A stretch of 64,000 nucleotides of DNA from Telopea speciosissima (lineage: Eukaryota; Streptophyta; Magnoliopsida; Proteales; Proteaceae), in NCBI RefSeq assembly GCF_018873765.1, contig NC_057925.1, forward strand, positions 62,380,470 to 62,444,469, given 5' to 3'. Under the pieces are notes generated by a model. That model saw only the letters and a program-made list of their open reading frames with translations. It was not told the DNA's origin and searched no databases. Shown piece by piece: positions 44,011 to 56,406 of the stretch (position 1 is the first letter of the stretch; each line of letters opens with the position of its first letter). The position numbers and the translations under genes are program-made.

Positions 44011-47000
44011 ACCCTTACTATTATATCATACTCTCATTGAAATTTAAAATATGTGTTATATATATAAAAAGAGAACAAATATATAAATAGAGCTACAAAT
44101 AAAAAGAAAATCACTTTAAGTACACCACATGATACCATGTGAAGGGTGACGTGGCAATTATTATTTTTATTGGATATCTATAGAATGTTGTGAATTGATT
44201 ACATGTAAAGTTCATACCCTCTGGTATAGATCGAGACATAGCCTCTCAAGTATGTTTTCTATACAATCTGTGAGCATGGAAATTTCGGGTTCACATAATT
44301 TCTTCAGCATATATAGTCTACTATGCTGTTACTACATTGCACAACTAAATACCCATTCTTTTTTATTTTTGGGTAATAACAAAATACCCATCCAAATGTT
44401 TCTTATCTATAACGCCACAATAAGCCTCCTATCAATAAATACTAATAGCTACCCATTTGATAAGGTTAAACACCCGCCGGTGATATATATAGTTGTTCTC
44501 CATTTCAAAAAAGTGGTAGTGAAGAGAATTTAGTCATTGGGGTGTCATTATTCCCTCTGCCTCTTATTATATACGAAGTTTGAAATGCATGACAATATTT
44601 CAGGAGTACTGTCGTCAAATTAACCACCAGAACCCATGGATTAATAGATTATCTCTTCATCGTAAATGAAAGAAAACTCGAAAACCTGTCCTTATTTATA
44701 GAAATATGTGATTTTTTTTTATTTTTTTTTTAGTCTGATCACCATTGGCAAGAATAAGAAAACTTTTCCCTTACTCAATCATAGAGACGAGGTGATTATC
44801 TGATTAGATTTTATAGTTAAAATGATAAAATCTATTTGAAAGTGATGCTCAACCCACAAGATACTGATTCTGGTCTAGAAATCTCGAATTCAATATTAAA
44901 ATCCCATCCAAACGGGACATGACCCGAGGTTTGGTTTTATAAATTGTGTTAGGCATAACTTGGACTTGTTAGGGGCTCAACAACTACAACTGAAAATATA
45001 ACTACCTTAAGTAAGCCATATTAAACCTGCAACATTCTAGCTATCAAGATACTCATAACAAGAAGGATGGTTCATGGTTTTATAGGTCCAACTTTCGCAA
45101 TTCTAAGTTTTTGGGAACAATTGTGATGGTACTAAGCTCGTGTTTAGTATGTATTCTCGGAATAGATTATGAGTATAGAACGTATTCTAAAGTGAGAAAA
45201 TATAGAAGAACTAGGTTTAACAATGTATTCTAGACTCAGAATCTATTATGCTAATGCATATCAAACACAACCTTAAACTAGCACAAACTTGTTTCCAAAA
45301 GAGATACAAGAGTCGTGTTCTACCAAGGGAATAACTTTTTGGGGGCTTAGATAAAGGGATCCATCCTTACTTGAGCTTTAGAACTGATATTTAGATAAAA
45401 ATAAAATCTTAAATGTTTAATTACAAGACCAAAATTTGCTGTCCTTCACCAAATAAAGAACAAACTACTGTCATTTTCACTTTGATAAAATTTTGAAGTT
45501 CTTCCAAGTCAAGTTTGTTGGTGAGATGGTTATTATTTATCGGTTGAGATGTTATAGGATCCACATTGAGTAACATATTAACTAGAATAAATGTGAAAGG
45601 AATCCCCCACCCCTCCAATTAAGACAGAAACCTCATTTCTTAATGTATGAAACAAACATTAGAACTGTCACTTAGAGCTTATGTAGTGTTTCTAATGTTT
45701 TCAATTTAATAGTGACTTATATTTTTTCTTTTGGATAGTTATCCATGAAACAACGTAATGTGATATTTTTGAAAAGTAAAAGACAAATCTAAAACATCGA
45801 TTTTTATTATTTTTCTTTAATTTAAACTGTACGTAGGTCTCTGCTAAGAGCTGGGAGAATGCATAGTATTAGAGTACTTGTACGTACACATGCATGGACA
45901 TACAAGGTGAGGTATCTGACTGAGACTCTTCAAATGTAATACATGGCTAATCAAGACCATGTCTTCGCTATCCAGCAATCGGAATGGACACATCATCTAT
46001 CTGTGTGGTAGAATACATGTCTTGTGATGTTTGGAAAAATAAAATACTCTAGTGACGATAATAATTTGAATTTTCAATTTTTTTTAATTTTATAATCACA
46101 CCACATGGAAGAATGATGTGGCAATTTAGACAATTGAATATATAAGTAATGGTCTGGATACACAAAGTATAAATTTTTAGCATCAAATTTGAATCATATA
46201 CTTTCCCATTATATCTAAGCATTCTCTTGGTCTTTGGTGTATTTCTTTGTAGTTCAAAAGTTTTTAAATCCTTTATTCTGCCACCTAGCAAACTCCATTT
46301 GGATTGAAACTTGACATGAAAGTGGGGGACCTTGGACTAGCTGTGGTAATAAATATGTGACGACTGGAATTGAAACTCATACATAATTCCATAGGGTAAA
46401 AAGATTTTTGTTTGGATTACCAATCTGAGGTTATATGACTGACACGCCTAATTATACCATGATGAAGGATAATGTGTAGTTCCGATTATTGGATGCCTAC
46501 AACATAACATATTTTATCTCCAAATTCAGTTATATACCCTCTCAAGTATTGGCATATAATGTCCAATGTACGTTCATCATCCTCTTGGTAATCCATGCAC
46601 CTTCTTAATGGTTGAGATTTTCAATGCTTTATTTTGCCATATGGCAAACTCCCTTTTAGGTTAAAAAGTTTACATGTGAGCAAAGGATGTAGGGTCTATC
46701 TTTCATCAAATTTTAAGAATGCAATTTGTAATGTAGAGAAAAACACGTACATAAAATATTACGAAGAGGAGTACAAAATGTCGAGGTAAAATGTTATGAC
46801 ATGCTTATGGAGATTCAATTATGGCATGAAAAATGATAGAACAAATTTATTAAGCTCTACCCTATGCATGAAATACAAAAAAGTCTTTAAACAATAAAAA
46901 GTGTCACTAAAAACATTATGAAACTTATGATGAGCATTCAAATATACTAAAAGGCATCTTAGAATACCTTAAATATGTATGTAGAAACATTCAGTCATGA

Positions 47001-47163
47001 TTTTTTTATATATTAAAAACCAAATGCAAGCGTGATAATGCAATGAAATCATGATATGATTCAAGAAACATGCCACTAGGAACCAATTCTAGAGAGAGCA
47101 AAAAAACAAGTCTATCGGAAGTGTGGACAGGAGTGGAAACATGTAAATAAGTAAGAAATGATG
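44011..47163. other. intergenic, AT-rich; two diverged local repeats
   Basis: No recognisable gene. The sequence around 46200-46330 and 46570-46700 is a diverged duplicate ('ctttattctgcca.ctagcaaactcc' against 'ctttattttgccatatggcaaactcc'). One Tourist-like MITE lies at 45136-45273. Confidence 0.45.
45136..45273. mobile_element. Tourist-like MITE, copy 2
   Basis: Starts 'gctcgtgtttagtatgtatt' and ends, complemented, 'ggttgtgtttgatatgcatt'. Central 'tcggaatagatta'/'tctagactcagaatctatta' is also inverted. TAA on both sides (45133-45135, 45274-45276) fits a Harbinger/Tourist target duplication. Same family as 27087-27221. Confidence 0.6.
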
Positions 47164-47640
47164 TGTTGAAATCTGCATTTCAATTCAATTCTGGCGGAGC
47201 CGGCACGGCTTGTCCAATCCTGTTTTTGATGAGCCTGATCTCAGTTCTATTCTAGGAAGAATCTTCGGCGGGCTTTTTTGGCTTCGAAACGCGTAAAAAT
47301 GGCTTACAAGTGTATAGCTCAGCGTTAAAAATGCTGATTCTCTTTGATTTGATATGTAATTCGCCCTGTAATGTTTTAGACCGGGCAGGTTGTTGGGGGG
47401 CATTTTTGTATTTTTCTTGGGTTAGGCTTTTCTTATAAATGTATCTCTTTGAGAGATGTGAGGTATGTGTGAGTCTTTTTAATTTTCTTCAAAGTAAATA
47501 GTGGATTCGTGATTGTTGCTCGATCTTGAACGTAGCCTTCCTTCTTGAGGGTGAACCACGTAAATCTTCGTGTCTTATGTGCTTGTATTGCTCTTTTTCT
47601 TTTGATTTTCTTCTGCAAATTCGTGTTGGTATTTTTAACA
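47164..47640 (+). mobile_element. LTR-like remnant
   Basis: Starts TGTTGAAATC and ends TTTTTAACA, with 'cttataaatgtatctctttg' as a promoter and the composition usual for a Copia-type LTR (GC-richer R/U5: 'gaaccacgtaaatcttcgtg'). No matching target duplication and no clear primer-binding site, so either the ends are misplaced or the flanks have decayed. Confidence 0.45.
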
Positions 47641-49146
47641 AATTTGTGTACGGGAAAACCCTAAAGGCATAAAAAATCGATTCTGGTAAATTGTCTGCCT
47701 CTATGAGCAGGTGAAAGCATCTTAAAAAAATAACATTATAATTCAAATGAATTAATTTTTATCGATTGTAAATTGGAATTGATCATGAATTACACGCAAT
47801 AACCAAAGCGTCATATGTCTTCACCAAGCATTCAGAATGGTTAGCCTAATTTTAGACTTTGAGTGTCTCTGATTTGTTGGTTAGGTTAAGGAAAAACCAC
47901 TTGTCAACCTATCTTTGCACTAGAGGTCCAGAGGAAATATTGTTCTACCTTTTCTTATTTAAACTAATTTTTCATAGGGTTCGGGGAAGAGTGAAAGCTG
48001 TAATTATGTTACAACAAAACATAAAACTACTAGGGATTGCTCTTTTAATTATGTTGTCATGTCAATTCCGTGAAAGAAAATTTGGCTTCGTTTCACTCCT
48101 TGACTTCATGAGTTTTGTGTAACCGAAGCTTTAACTTGTTCATGAAACACAGATGAATAAAATTTCTTTAAACCAAGAATGTTTTAATTTGTCCTTTTTC
48201 TACACGGGAAAGAAAACATATTTGTTTGTTTTCATTAGTTTTATATTCTCTTTTTTTTTTTTTTTTTTGGTTTTACAATATACATGCAACATATTGATTA
48301 TGCGACATTGAGCTAAGCCTTGGTCACATTTAACCTTGTTCTAATCCAGCATGTTTCTGGCCCTATCATGCCTAGCCCTTCAGAGCTTACTATGCAAAAA
48401 GTTCAACCCAGTTTAAATTACACTTACAACTACTTCAGATTTACCAAAATACATTTACAATTTTAAGGAAAATTTATAAAATTCTCCTTCATAATTTTCT
48501 CAACATAAACCTTCTTGTTTCTTTGGCAAGTCATTCAATCTTTAAAGTATACATATTAATTTTTGGATCGAGTTTTCTCACACCCATGATTAAGGGAGAA
48601 CCGATGAGTTCAGATGGTGTCCATAGGGTATCGATGACCAATTGGGGGTGTTATTGACTTTGTATTATGGGGGTAGAACATTTATGAATTATGACTTTTG
48701 ATGGATGTACTTTGGGTGTAAGAAAACTTTCCCTTTAGGTGTTTATATCATCATCTAGTCTTTTTTTAATCTATTTTTGACATGTGTTAATATATAATAT
48801 GCTTAAAAAAAACTTGAAACATCAATTCAATTTGAAATTTTTTTTTGGCTTTTAAAGAAACATGGGAAGAACTCAATATATGGTCAATCATTTGGTTGAG
48901 AAACCTCATTAATTTGGCATAAAATTTTTTTTTTTTTTTGGGTAAGAATTTGGCATAATTGACCTGTTCAGAAACTTATTCCTTTAATTTTTTGGAAGAT
49001 AAATGTAAAATGCAAGGACACAAGCATATCAAGTAAACAATAACTTATACTAATGGTGTGGATGATCACAATAGTGCATGTTATCTCACAACCATTTAAA
49101 GCTTGTCTAATTAGAAATTCTTAATTATGTGTGTCGAAGCTACACG
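47641..49146. other. intergenic, no supported gene
   Basis: AT-rich with long T runs (48251-48269, 48929-48940). The 87-codon frame at 47859-48122 has no recognisable domain. Confidence 0.45.
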
Positions 49147-49575
49147 TGAGGGGAAGTGTTGATATGCTGACAGTGATAGTGTTATAGTCCCACATTGATT
49201 TATTTAAGTCCTTTATGAATTCATATACTTGAGGAGCTCTCTCCATCTAAAGCCTTTAGGTTTTGGATTGGACTAGCCTCCAACATGGTATCAGAAGCCA
49301 AGTCCCTTTGTTATTTTTCCTACGTTGTTTGCCTACGTTGTAGAGCTGAAATCAGGTATGTCAAGGCTACACATGAGAGGGATTATTGAGATGTTGAGAG
49401 TTATAGAGAGTTATAGCCTCACATTGGTTTGTTAATGTCCTTGGTGTCTTCATATACTGGAGGAACTCTCTTTACATAATGCCTTAAGGTTTTGAATTAG
49501 ACCCTCTTCCTTCATGTACTTGAAGAGTTCTAGCCTTAAGGTTTTGTATTGGACCCTCTACACATCAGAAATCAA
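49130..49575 (+). mobile_element. TRIM-like element: two LTR units with PBS and PPT
   Basis: LTR 1 (49157-49285, 129 bp) runs from TGTTG to CAACA. It is preceded by a purine tract 'gtgaggggaag' (PPT-like) and followed at once by 'tggtatcagaagcc', a near match to the primer-binding site complementary to initiator methionine tRNA. About 100 bp later 'catgagagggat' and a second LTR-like unit (49384 to about 49563) follow, sharing 'cacattg.ttt', 'cttcatatact.gagga.ctctc' and 'aaggttttg.attgga'. The order PPT-LTR-PBS-interior-PPT-LTR suggests a tandem TRIM array. No protein is encoded. Confidence 0.68.
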
Positions 49576-50044
49576 AGTAGCATCACAAAGGGTTCTCCAC
49601 CTGTTCACTACATCAATCTTTTTGAGAAATATTGGTGAAGAATATCAGTATGAATGGAGGCTGTAAAAAATTGACTCCAAATACTCCATTGTTTTGTGTG
49701 CTTTTATGTGCCCTAATTTGTTTAGGTGGACACTTGCCCTGAGGGATGGGAATCGGAAAGGCAAAGCAGAGGCCCAAGTACAAGCCCAAGCCCAAGCCCA
49801 AGCCCAACCTCTTGGGCGCAACCCTCTTGCATGCTATTTCAAGTCAAGCCCAAGCTTTCAAATGGGATACATTAATTCTTCTAATTCAAATTCGATCCAT
49901 TTCTGAAAACAGTAATAAAGCACAGGGAAGTTGAGAACATCCAGAATGCTTTTTCCCCACCTTTTTGAAGGAAATCTAGAACGCTTTTGTAAAACATTAC
50001 ACAAACGTAAATATAAACTAGTGGAAGCCAAAATTTGATGGTAC

Positions 50045-50303
50045 CAGGGTTTAAATTCGAATCAGTTCCGGTCAATTCGATCCAATAATGATGGCATCAA
50101 GGTCTAAAACCCGGAATTGGGATCTGGATTGGTACAGTCCAGTTTTGATCTTGGAGATTGGCCCCAGAATATTTCTGGCATCTAGGGTTTTTTTCTGAAC
50201 ATAATCAAATCTGAGCTTAATCGGGGAAATCGGGATCAGTCTTAGCCAATTCTGATCCAAATTGGCTGGAATCGGTTGATCCAATCTGATTTTTAAAACC
50301 CTG
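50045..50303. mobile_element. small TIR element (CAGGGTTTTAAA family), copy 1
   Basis: Left end 'cagggtttaaattcgaatca' and complemented right end 'cagggttttaaaaatcaga' are inverted repeats. The interior is made of 'aattcgatcc', 'gatccaa' and 'ggaatcgg' words. Non-coding. Confidence 0.55.
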
Positions 50304-50667
50304 AAAGGTAGTTCTAGGGATGTCAATTGGTTGGTTTGATCTGATTTCAATTGGGTCGACTAGCAATAGGCCAAACTGAAACTAAATCGTTAAGCAAATA
50401 ATTTGGTTCAGTCGGGTTCGGCATGTTTTGCATCGATTTTTCATTGGGTTGACTTGACATGCTCTTATCAGGCCGTTATCGGGTTTGCTATCGGCTTGGT
50501 TAGGATCAGATTCTCCATCGGATTGAGTTAACAGGCACTTATGGGTCTCAGTTTCGGTTTTCATATATATGCAATTATGCATTAATTAAGATTCTGTACC
50601 TCCCTCCCTCCCTCCACCAAATCAATCTTATCTTATAATCTTATTATCAGATCCACCCAAGTATTAA
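50304..50667. other. degenerate transposon words, no gene
   Basis: 'tagggatgtcaattggttgg' at about 50317 resembles the ends of the degenerate repeats near 6871 and 41115. No gene. Confidence 0.4.
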
Positions 50668-51723
50668 AAATAGGGAAAATTACAAGATTAAGCATATTTG
50701 GGTTTTCTTTTACCAAACTGCCCACCAATTGTTTGGTTAACAAAATTACACAAAGCTGGAATTGATTTTACAAAACTAGACAATACAGTGATTTTTCTTT
50801 TTTTTTTTGGACATTTTTACCCTTGAAGAGAATGAAGGAGATTGCTGGTCGTTTCTTCCTTTCGATTGCAGTCATCTCTTCTTCCTTCACGCAACCCCCA
50901 CCCCTACCCCATTCGGCTGACCCATCTCGGACATCGTTCCCGTCTCTGTGGCCACCGAACGAGCCCCCGGCTTCGGATGCTTCGCTGCCTCCACAAGCAA
51001 ATCAGAAGTACCCAATCGTAAACCAGCGCAAAACCCGATTAAAAAGGTTCATGGGTGAGGGAGTAGCCTCCATCTAGTTCATAAACTGCCGGAATTTAGA
51101 GGGAGAAAACCTGCAATTTCCTGTGCGAACCTCTATCCCCTCGACTATGGCATGTTGACGGTGCCGGTGATGCCTTTTGAGGGATTTTTTTATTTTGGGA
51201 GGGGAGGGGAGGGGGGGGGGGGTGTGGGGGAAGGAATCTGCTCTTGTTGGAGGAATGTCAATATTCAATCGTATCCATTTGATCGATCTGTACTGTGGTT
51301 TTTATTATACCATTAAGATGATTTCAGCCTTCTGTGGCAAATTTTAACCAAGATTCTCTAAAACGGTATGAATTTGGATTTTTGTGGCTTTGATTATTTG
51401 GTATTTACTCATCTTCGATTTCAAGTAATTGAATCTTTGAAGGTTTAATGGGGCAAGCAAGGGATTGGGTGTGGAGGATAGCAGGGGGAGGGATGTGGTT
51501 GCAGGAGGATTACAGGGGCAGGATGGTGTTTCAGACGGTGATCGGAGATGGGAGGTGAAGGTAAAACCCATCAAAAACTTACTTAATAGAGGAAGGAAGA
51601 CTGTTTTGGTTAGTTTGTAAACCCATACTCAATTTCGGATAATTTTGTTACCTGAAACAGTAACTGTCTAATTTTGTAATGTCAAAGCTAATAGTATCTA
51701 ATCTTGTAATTTTCTCTATTTTA
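50668..51723. mobile_element. TIR element with GC-rich coding-like core
   Basis: Left end 'aaaatagggaaaattacaag' and complemented right end 'aaaatagagaaaattacaag' match in 19 of 20 bases and continue 'atta'. About 1.06 kb. The core (50820-51180) is clearly GC-richer than its surroundings and contains an 84-codon frame with AVISSSFTQPPPLPHS and WPPNEPPASDASLPPQANQ, which looks like a proline-rich host segment but is not recognisable. A G12 tract lies at about 51207-51220. No transposase. The target duplication is uncertain. Confidence 0.6.
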
Positions 51724-51761
51724 AGGATAGGATAGGATAGGATAGGATAGGATAGGATAGT
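51724..51761. repeat. (AGGAT)n microsatellite
   Basis: Seven or so 'aggat' units, directly at the right edge of the TIR element. Confidence 0.9.
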
Positions 51762-52789
51762 TATCCTTCCTCATGTATTCTCAACCGTCCGAACTATTCT
51801 TGATTTAATCAGCCTTTCTTCGGTACACAAAGCCAAAACTGGAAAACCTCATCTGGGTTCAAGTCTTTTGCTTCATTTCTTTTTAATTTTTTAAATAAAT
51901 AATTTCTAAGAAGAGTTGAAGTCATGACCTTTTCATTGTGAGATGGTGGTCCTTGCCAAATGAGATTGGTGTGACGTGTGCTCTATAGCTTGCCACATGG
52001 CAGAGGACTTTATATCTACGCAATCTGAGTCATCTGTCAAGCTTTGCTGCATGTGCCGCCCCACCCACTAAAGTCTAAAGTCTAAACCGATGATGCTTAT
52101 AATTAGGGATTTTACATTACATTACCCAAGTCTTTTATTCGAATCTCAGAATTTATTCCATTTCTACGGTTCACAAAATAGGCAGACTTACGTAATCAAT
52201 GCAACCAAACCAAATCCAAACCATTGAAATTTTGCTTTGCTCAAAAATTCAAAATTCCGATTGCACTACACTAGTATTATAAGAAGAGCTCTCCATAAAT
52301 AAATAAATAAATAAATAAATAGCCCAGGATTGATCCACTGATCATGGAAACACTTCTTCTTATTAGACTTTTCTCCTGAAGAGTAGCGATGTGAGGTATC
52401 ATCATCGCTTGGAGAGGTTGAATGGGACCCATTTCAGTTTTGACTCGTTTGTTCCTAGTTATCACCCCCATCGGTTTACTTATCATTTTCATCCAACGGT
52501 CACAACATACAAACGAACAGAACAGGTAGACACATTGCGTCTCAACGGTAGGAGATTCAACAAGGATTCAACATTCCTTCACTCGGAAGTACATTAGCAT
52601 GCTTTGTGCTAATTAAGTGAAAGTGTGAACAAAACAAAGCAACAAAACCCCATCCACTACTCTTAGAAATGGGATCAGAAATCGCGTATCACAGAGAATA
52701 ACAAGGTCACCCTTAGGTGGTAGAACAAGTAAATTTGCCAAAGATAAACTGACACATCATACTAGGAGTGGTTCTATTATCACTATGGA
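51762..52789. other. intergenic with an (AAAT)n tract
   Basis: 'aaataaataaataaataaat' at about 52296-52321. No gene recognised on either strand. Confidence 0.45.
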
Positions 52790-53350
52790 AGAGGCCAAGA
52801 TCTCAACAACAACAATAATTCAGTCTTGTCCCAACTAAATGGGGTTACCTATATGGATCCTTGCAAAGGCTGCAACTAAAAAAATATTCAAGAAAAAAAG
52901 CACAACAACATCGACAGAAACTCAAGAAAACCTACCTAAATGGGGTCGGCAACATGGATCGTTGTCCTCCAAACATCTCTATTCGAGGTTATGCTTGAGA
53001 GAAGGCCCAAACTATGCATGTATTTCCTCACTACTTCTCATAGGATAATTTTTGGCATACCCCTTGCTCTTTTAAATCCTTCAATTTGAATCAAATCACT
53101 CCTCCGAAATTGGTGCATCTCGAGGCCTCTGTTGAACATGACCATGCCACCTCAAACTACTTCCTTGTAGCTTCTCATGTATAAGGGCTACTCCCAACTC
53201 AGCTCTAATATGGTCATTCTTTATTTTATCCTTCTTTAGCCGTGCCACGCATCCATCTCGACATCCTCATCTCTACCACACTTAGTTTATTTACGTGTCG
53301 CTTCTTCACTACCTAACATTCCATCCTTATATACATCATGGTTGGTAGAC
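52790..53350 (-). pseudogene. 3' end of an RTE-type LINE, decayed
   Basis: On the minus strand, broken frames give RRSDLIQIEGFKRARGMPKI and EVVRKYMH, the C-terminal motif (RR.D.I.VEG.KR.RGRPK) of plant RTE-type LINEs. Before it, WHGHVQ-like and MRMLRWM-like segments survive only in pieces with stops. The 3' end is 'gttgggacaagactgaatta' followed by (TTG)n (plus strand 'aacaacaacaataat' at 52805), the simple-repeat tail typical of RTE elements and of the SINEs that borrow it. Part of the tail region is duplicated (52830-52850 and 52935-52960, 'aaatggggt.....catggatc'). Confidence 0.7.
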
Positions 53351-53579
53351 TGATAGTCCTATAAATTTTTTCTGAGTTTTAAAAGGCCAAGATCCGAAGA
53401 TCAATAAAAACTAGGTTTATTTTGAAAAATAGAAATTGATAAAACTATAAAAAGATCAAAGAGAGACAAAGGTGAGAACAAACAAGAGACTCAAAATACT
53501 CACAAAAAGAAGAGACCCGAAGGAATTGAGTCCGTAACCCAAGGGGCCTAGCAGCCTAGACACGTTTGGAGATTGGACA

Positions 53580-53870
53580 AGAGAAAAATAAGTGCTAATC
53601 AGATTCAATTGCCAGGTGACACAAAAAACCCGTCAAATTCAAACCAAAACCAACAAGTGTATCCTTAGTCATAATATTGCTAATCCAAACTTTCCAAAAG
53701 AGTTCTTTGAAACGAGGATGCAAAGGCAACTTCCAAAGACATTTCCGAATTTTCTTATTACGACAAGCAAAGGTGGGCCCAAGTTCCCAAGGAAGCATCT
53801 GTCTCACAATAATTCTGGTAGTAAGAGCCCCAGAAAACGGAAAAGGGCAGAACCAACATGGTAAGGAAAG
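53580..53870 (-). pseudogene. LINE zf-RVT fragment
   Basis: The minus-strand frame reads KIRKCLWKLPLHPRFKELFW then ISNIMTKDTLVGFGLNLTG and FLCHLAIESD. This fits the zf-RVT region of L1-type LINEs (LW.L...PR.K.F.W......T...L), with the cysteine pair partly lost. The frame is short and closed on both sides. Confidence 0.5.
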
Positions 53871-55061
53871 ATCAATATAAATAGGAGTTCTACAAATGGC
53901 AATGAGCGACTGATGGAGGAAAGAAAAAGTGGATCATGAAAACATTCCAAGATGCATCAATTATTAATTCATTAACTATACGAACATTGATATATTTGAA
54001 CTCAACCCACTTATAGCGAGCTGACATGTGGCAAGGCTAAAACGAGTTGTTCGGGCTACTACCGCATAGATATACAAAGTCAACATTGTAGTGTGCTAGA
54101 AGCGCTAGGGCGCGCCCCCAGCATTTAGAATGGTTTGAAGGTACCCTCGACATGCAGAAAGGCTTGGATGCATCCCCATTCTCACAAAAAAGGTCTAAGC
54201 GCACCACCCACATGTATATAGGCCTAGACTCCCCACCCCCATGCTAAGAAGCCAGAATCATGCACCATTTCTTTTATAAATGAGAAGGTGAAGTTTAAGG
54301 TAAACTCACTAGACAATATCTGGTACTATTCCATTCACTACTACTCTTTCATCTCCCCAAACTCTTATTTTGTTGTTTGGATTCTGACTTAAGCATCGGA
54401 GACTCCGCAACGGAGTCTAACTCTGTCTCTCTCTCTTGTGCTCACTCTTTGGTTTAAGGAGTGTGCAGGTCTCCTAGTGACAAGTCATCCATTCAGATTT
54501 CAATGGCAACAAACACTAATGAATGATCTGTATGAATGTGGAATGTGGAACTCATGTAGAAGAGGTACCTAGGCTTCAAACCAAATAGAGAAATTAGAAA
54601 TACTGAAAACTCGTCTAACACATTTACCATAAACAGAAAACTCATCATTTACACACTAATTTCTTAAATTAGGGTAGGATTCAATATAAACCATCCCAAA
54701 GGAGTGGGCTCGTCTTACACAAATTTCTTAAAGTTTGCCTGGTGTTTTTTTTTTTTTAAACCATTTAAAACTAGTGATTTGGAAATTATGACCATTGAAT
54801 GCATAGAAAATGATATGGATTGAGCATATATATCAAAATTCAAATTGAGATTTAATATATCCTTTCATATGTACTCATATCCTCCATGTATGCCTCATAC
54901 ATCCAAAACATCGTTTATAAACTCAAAATTGAGAATTGAAGAGTCCCAAAAACCCTAGAATTGGCTGCTTCAAAATGACTTAAATCTGAATTGATCATTA
55001 TCGATTCGACTAATCTGATTCTAATTTTTGACTAGAAGATTTTTTGAGGTTCATCTTTAGT
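53871..55061. other. intergenic, no supported gene
   Basis: No domain-bearing frame. Around 54090-54240 'aggcgcgccccca' and 'aaggcttggatgcatcccca' recur loosely; this may be a weak repeat. Confidence 0.4.
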
Positions 55062-55224
55062 AGGGTTTTAAAAACTCAAATCAACTGATCCCAATTCTGG
55101 TTCATTCCATTTCAAAATATAGAGTTAGGGCAATTCTAGGTCGATTGTTCCATTGCTTACTGATCTTGATTCATATCGAAATCGGCCAAAATTGATCTGA
55201 ACTGATTTTGGGATTTTAAACCCT
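55062..55224. mobile_element. small TIR element (CAGGGTTTTAAA family), copy 2
   Basis: Left end 'agggttttaaaaactcaaat' and complemented right end 'agggtttaaaatcccaaaat' are inverted. The interior has 'gatcttgattc' and 'aaatcggccaaaa' words. Non-coding, 163 bp. Confidence 0.6.
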
Positions 55225-55237
55225 GAAGTATACACAG

Positions 55238-55433
55238 AGTTTTAAGAATAGGGAATGGGATCGGTGAATCGACTGATTCGGATCAAAATCGACGATGATC
55301 GATCCCCATTTTCATCGATCCAACAAGGCCATTTCATACTCAAAAACCCTAGAAATTCCCTGTTTTGAATCGGAAGACTGATTCATCGAACGGAAGCCGA
55401 GTCACGAATGACCGATTCCGTGTTAAAATCCTG
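55238..55433. mobile_element. small TIR element (CAGGGTTTTAAA family), copy 3
   Basis: 'agttttaagaatagggaatg' at left and 'ccgtgttaaaatcctgg' at right, with an interior of 'gatcg' and 'aaatcg' words. More worn than copies 1 and 2, and directly adjacent to copy 2. Confidence 0.45.
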
Positions 55434-55596
55434 GATATACATAAAATTTCTTATGTGGCAGTTATTGAGGGCGTGCCATTTTCTTTCGGGTGAAGGTAAA
55501 CGGATTAGCCACAAAGAGTGAAAGAGAGAGAGGGTTGGGTGACTTGGGTGATGGGTCCTTGCCTTGCCTCCTTGGGGGCGGAGGAAGCTGACATGA

Positions 55597-55603
55597 TATA
55601 AAA
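55597..55603 (+). promoter_or_regulatory. TATA box of the DUF1639 gene
   Basis: 'tataaaa' in 'acatgatataaaagagaccc'. A purine-rich leader with a (CAAA)n tract (about 55818-55838) and GA-rich sequence follows, ending at a donor 'cttctt|gtaagt' at 56099. Confidence 0.6.
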
Positions 55604-56406
55604 GAGACCCGATGGAGGCCTTTGGGGCTAGACTCCGGTGTTCAAGCTACGAGGCTAGTTAGAGAGGGAGGCGCATCCGACTGTCCATTTGAGATCAAAC
55701 GGTAACAGCAATTCTTCGGTTATTCTATAGGCGCTACCAAAATAAATGAGGGGAAGAAAAGTGACCTATTTCTCCTTTGGTGGAATGGAAAAAGAAGAAG
55801 AAGGTGATATACTAACATACAAACAAACAAACAAACAAGAGAACACAGAACAAAGTTTGAAAGAAGAAGGAGAGACAGAGTCAGAAGAGAGAAACGAGAG
55901 AGAGAGCACAGCACAGCGAAGACAGAAGAAGCTCTCCCTAATAGGAGAGAAAGATCGATTCTATAAGAGCAAGGGTGAATTGAGAAAACTGATCTGGGTT
56001 TCTTCCTTCCTTTTGAAGATATCTTCTCATTTCCTATGACAAGAATCTCATCTTCTTCAAGTTTTTGGGCTGCCTACTCTGTAATGGACTTCTCTTCTTG
56101 TAAGTTTTCGTCTTCTTTTTTCCTCCTTCCCTCTTCTTGTGCATTTCCTCTTGCTTTCTGTCTATATTGTTCTTTGGGTTTTCTTTTAATGGCTCCTCTT
56201 GAATCCATTGAATTGCAGAGTAGTTTGAAGCGGTGGTTTTGTTGTCGATTTCTCTGCGACAACCTTAGATCTTGTGCTATTTGCCTTTTCAGATTGAGCG
56301 ATTTCCTCCAAGTATTACCCTCTTCTTCCTTTTTCTTGAGTTGTTGGAGCAAACCCAACCCATACCCAAATGGGTTCGTTAATCTCTTCATTTACTTGTG
56401 GCAGGG

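Noticed and set aside
47164..47640. Full Copia retrotransposon
   Set aside because: Only an LTR-like segment is visible; no primer-binding site, gag or pol sequence follows.
49694..49934. Gln-Ala and Lys-Pro repeat proteins
   Set aside because: Translations of a short 'caagcc' tandem repeat at about 49779-49806.
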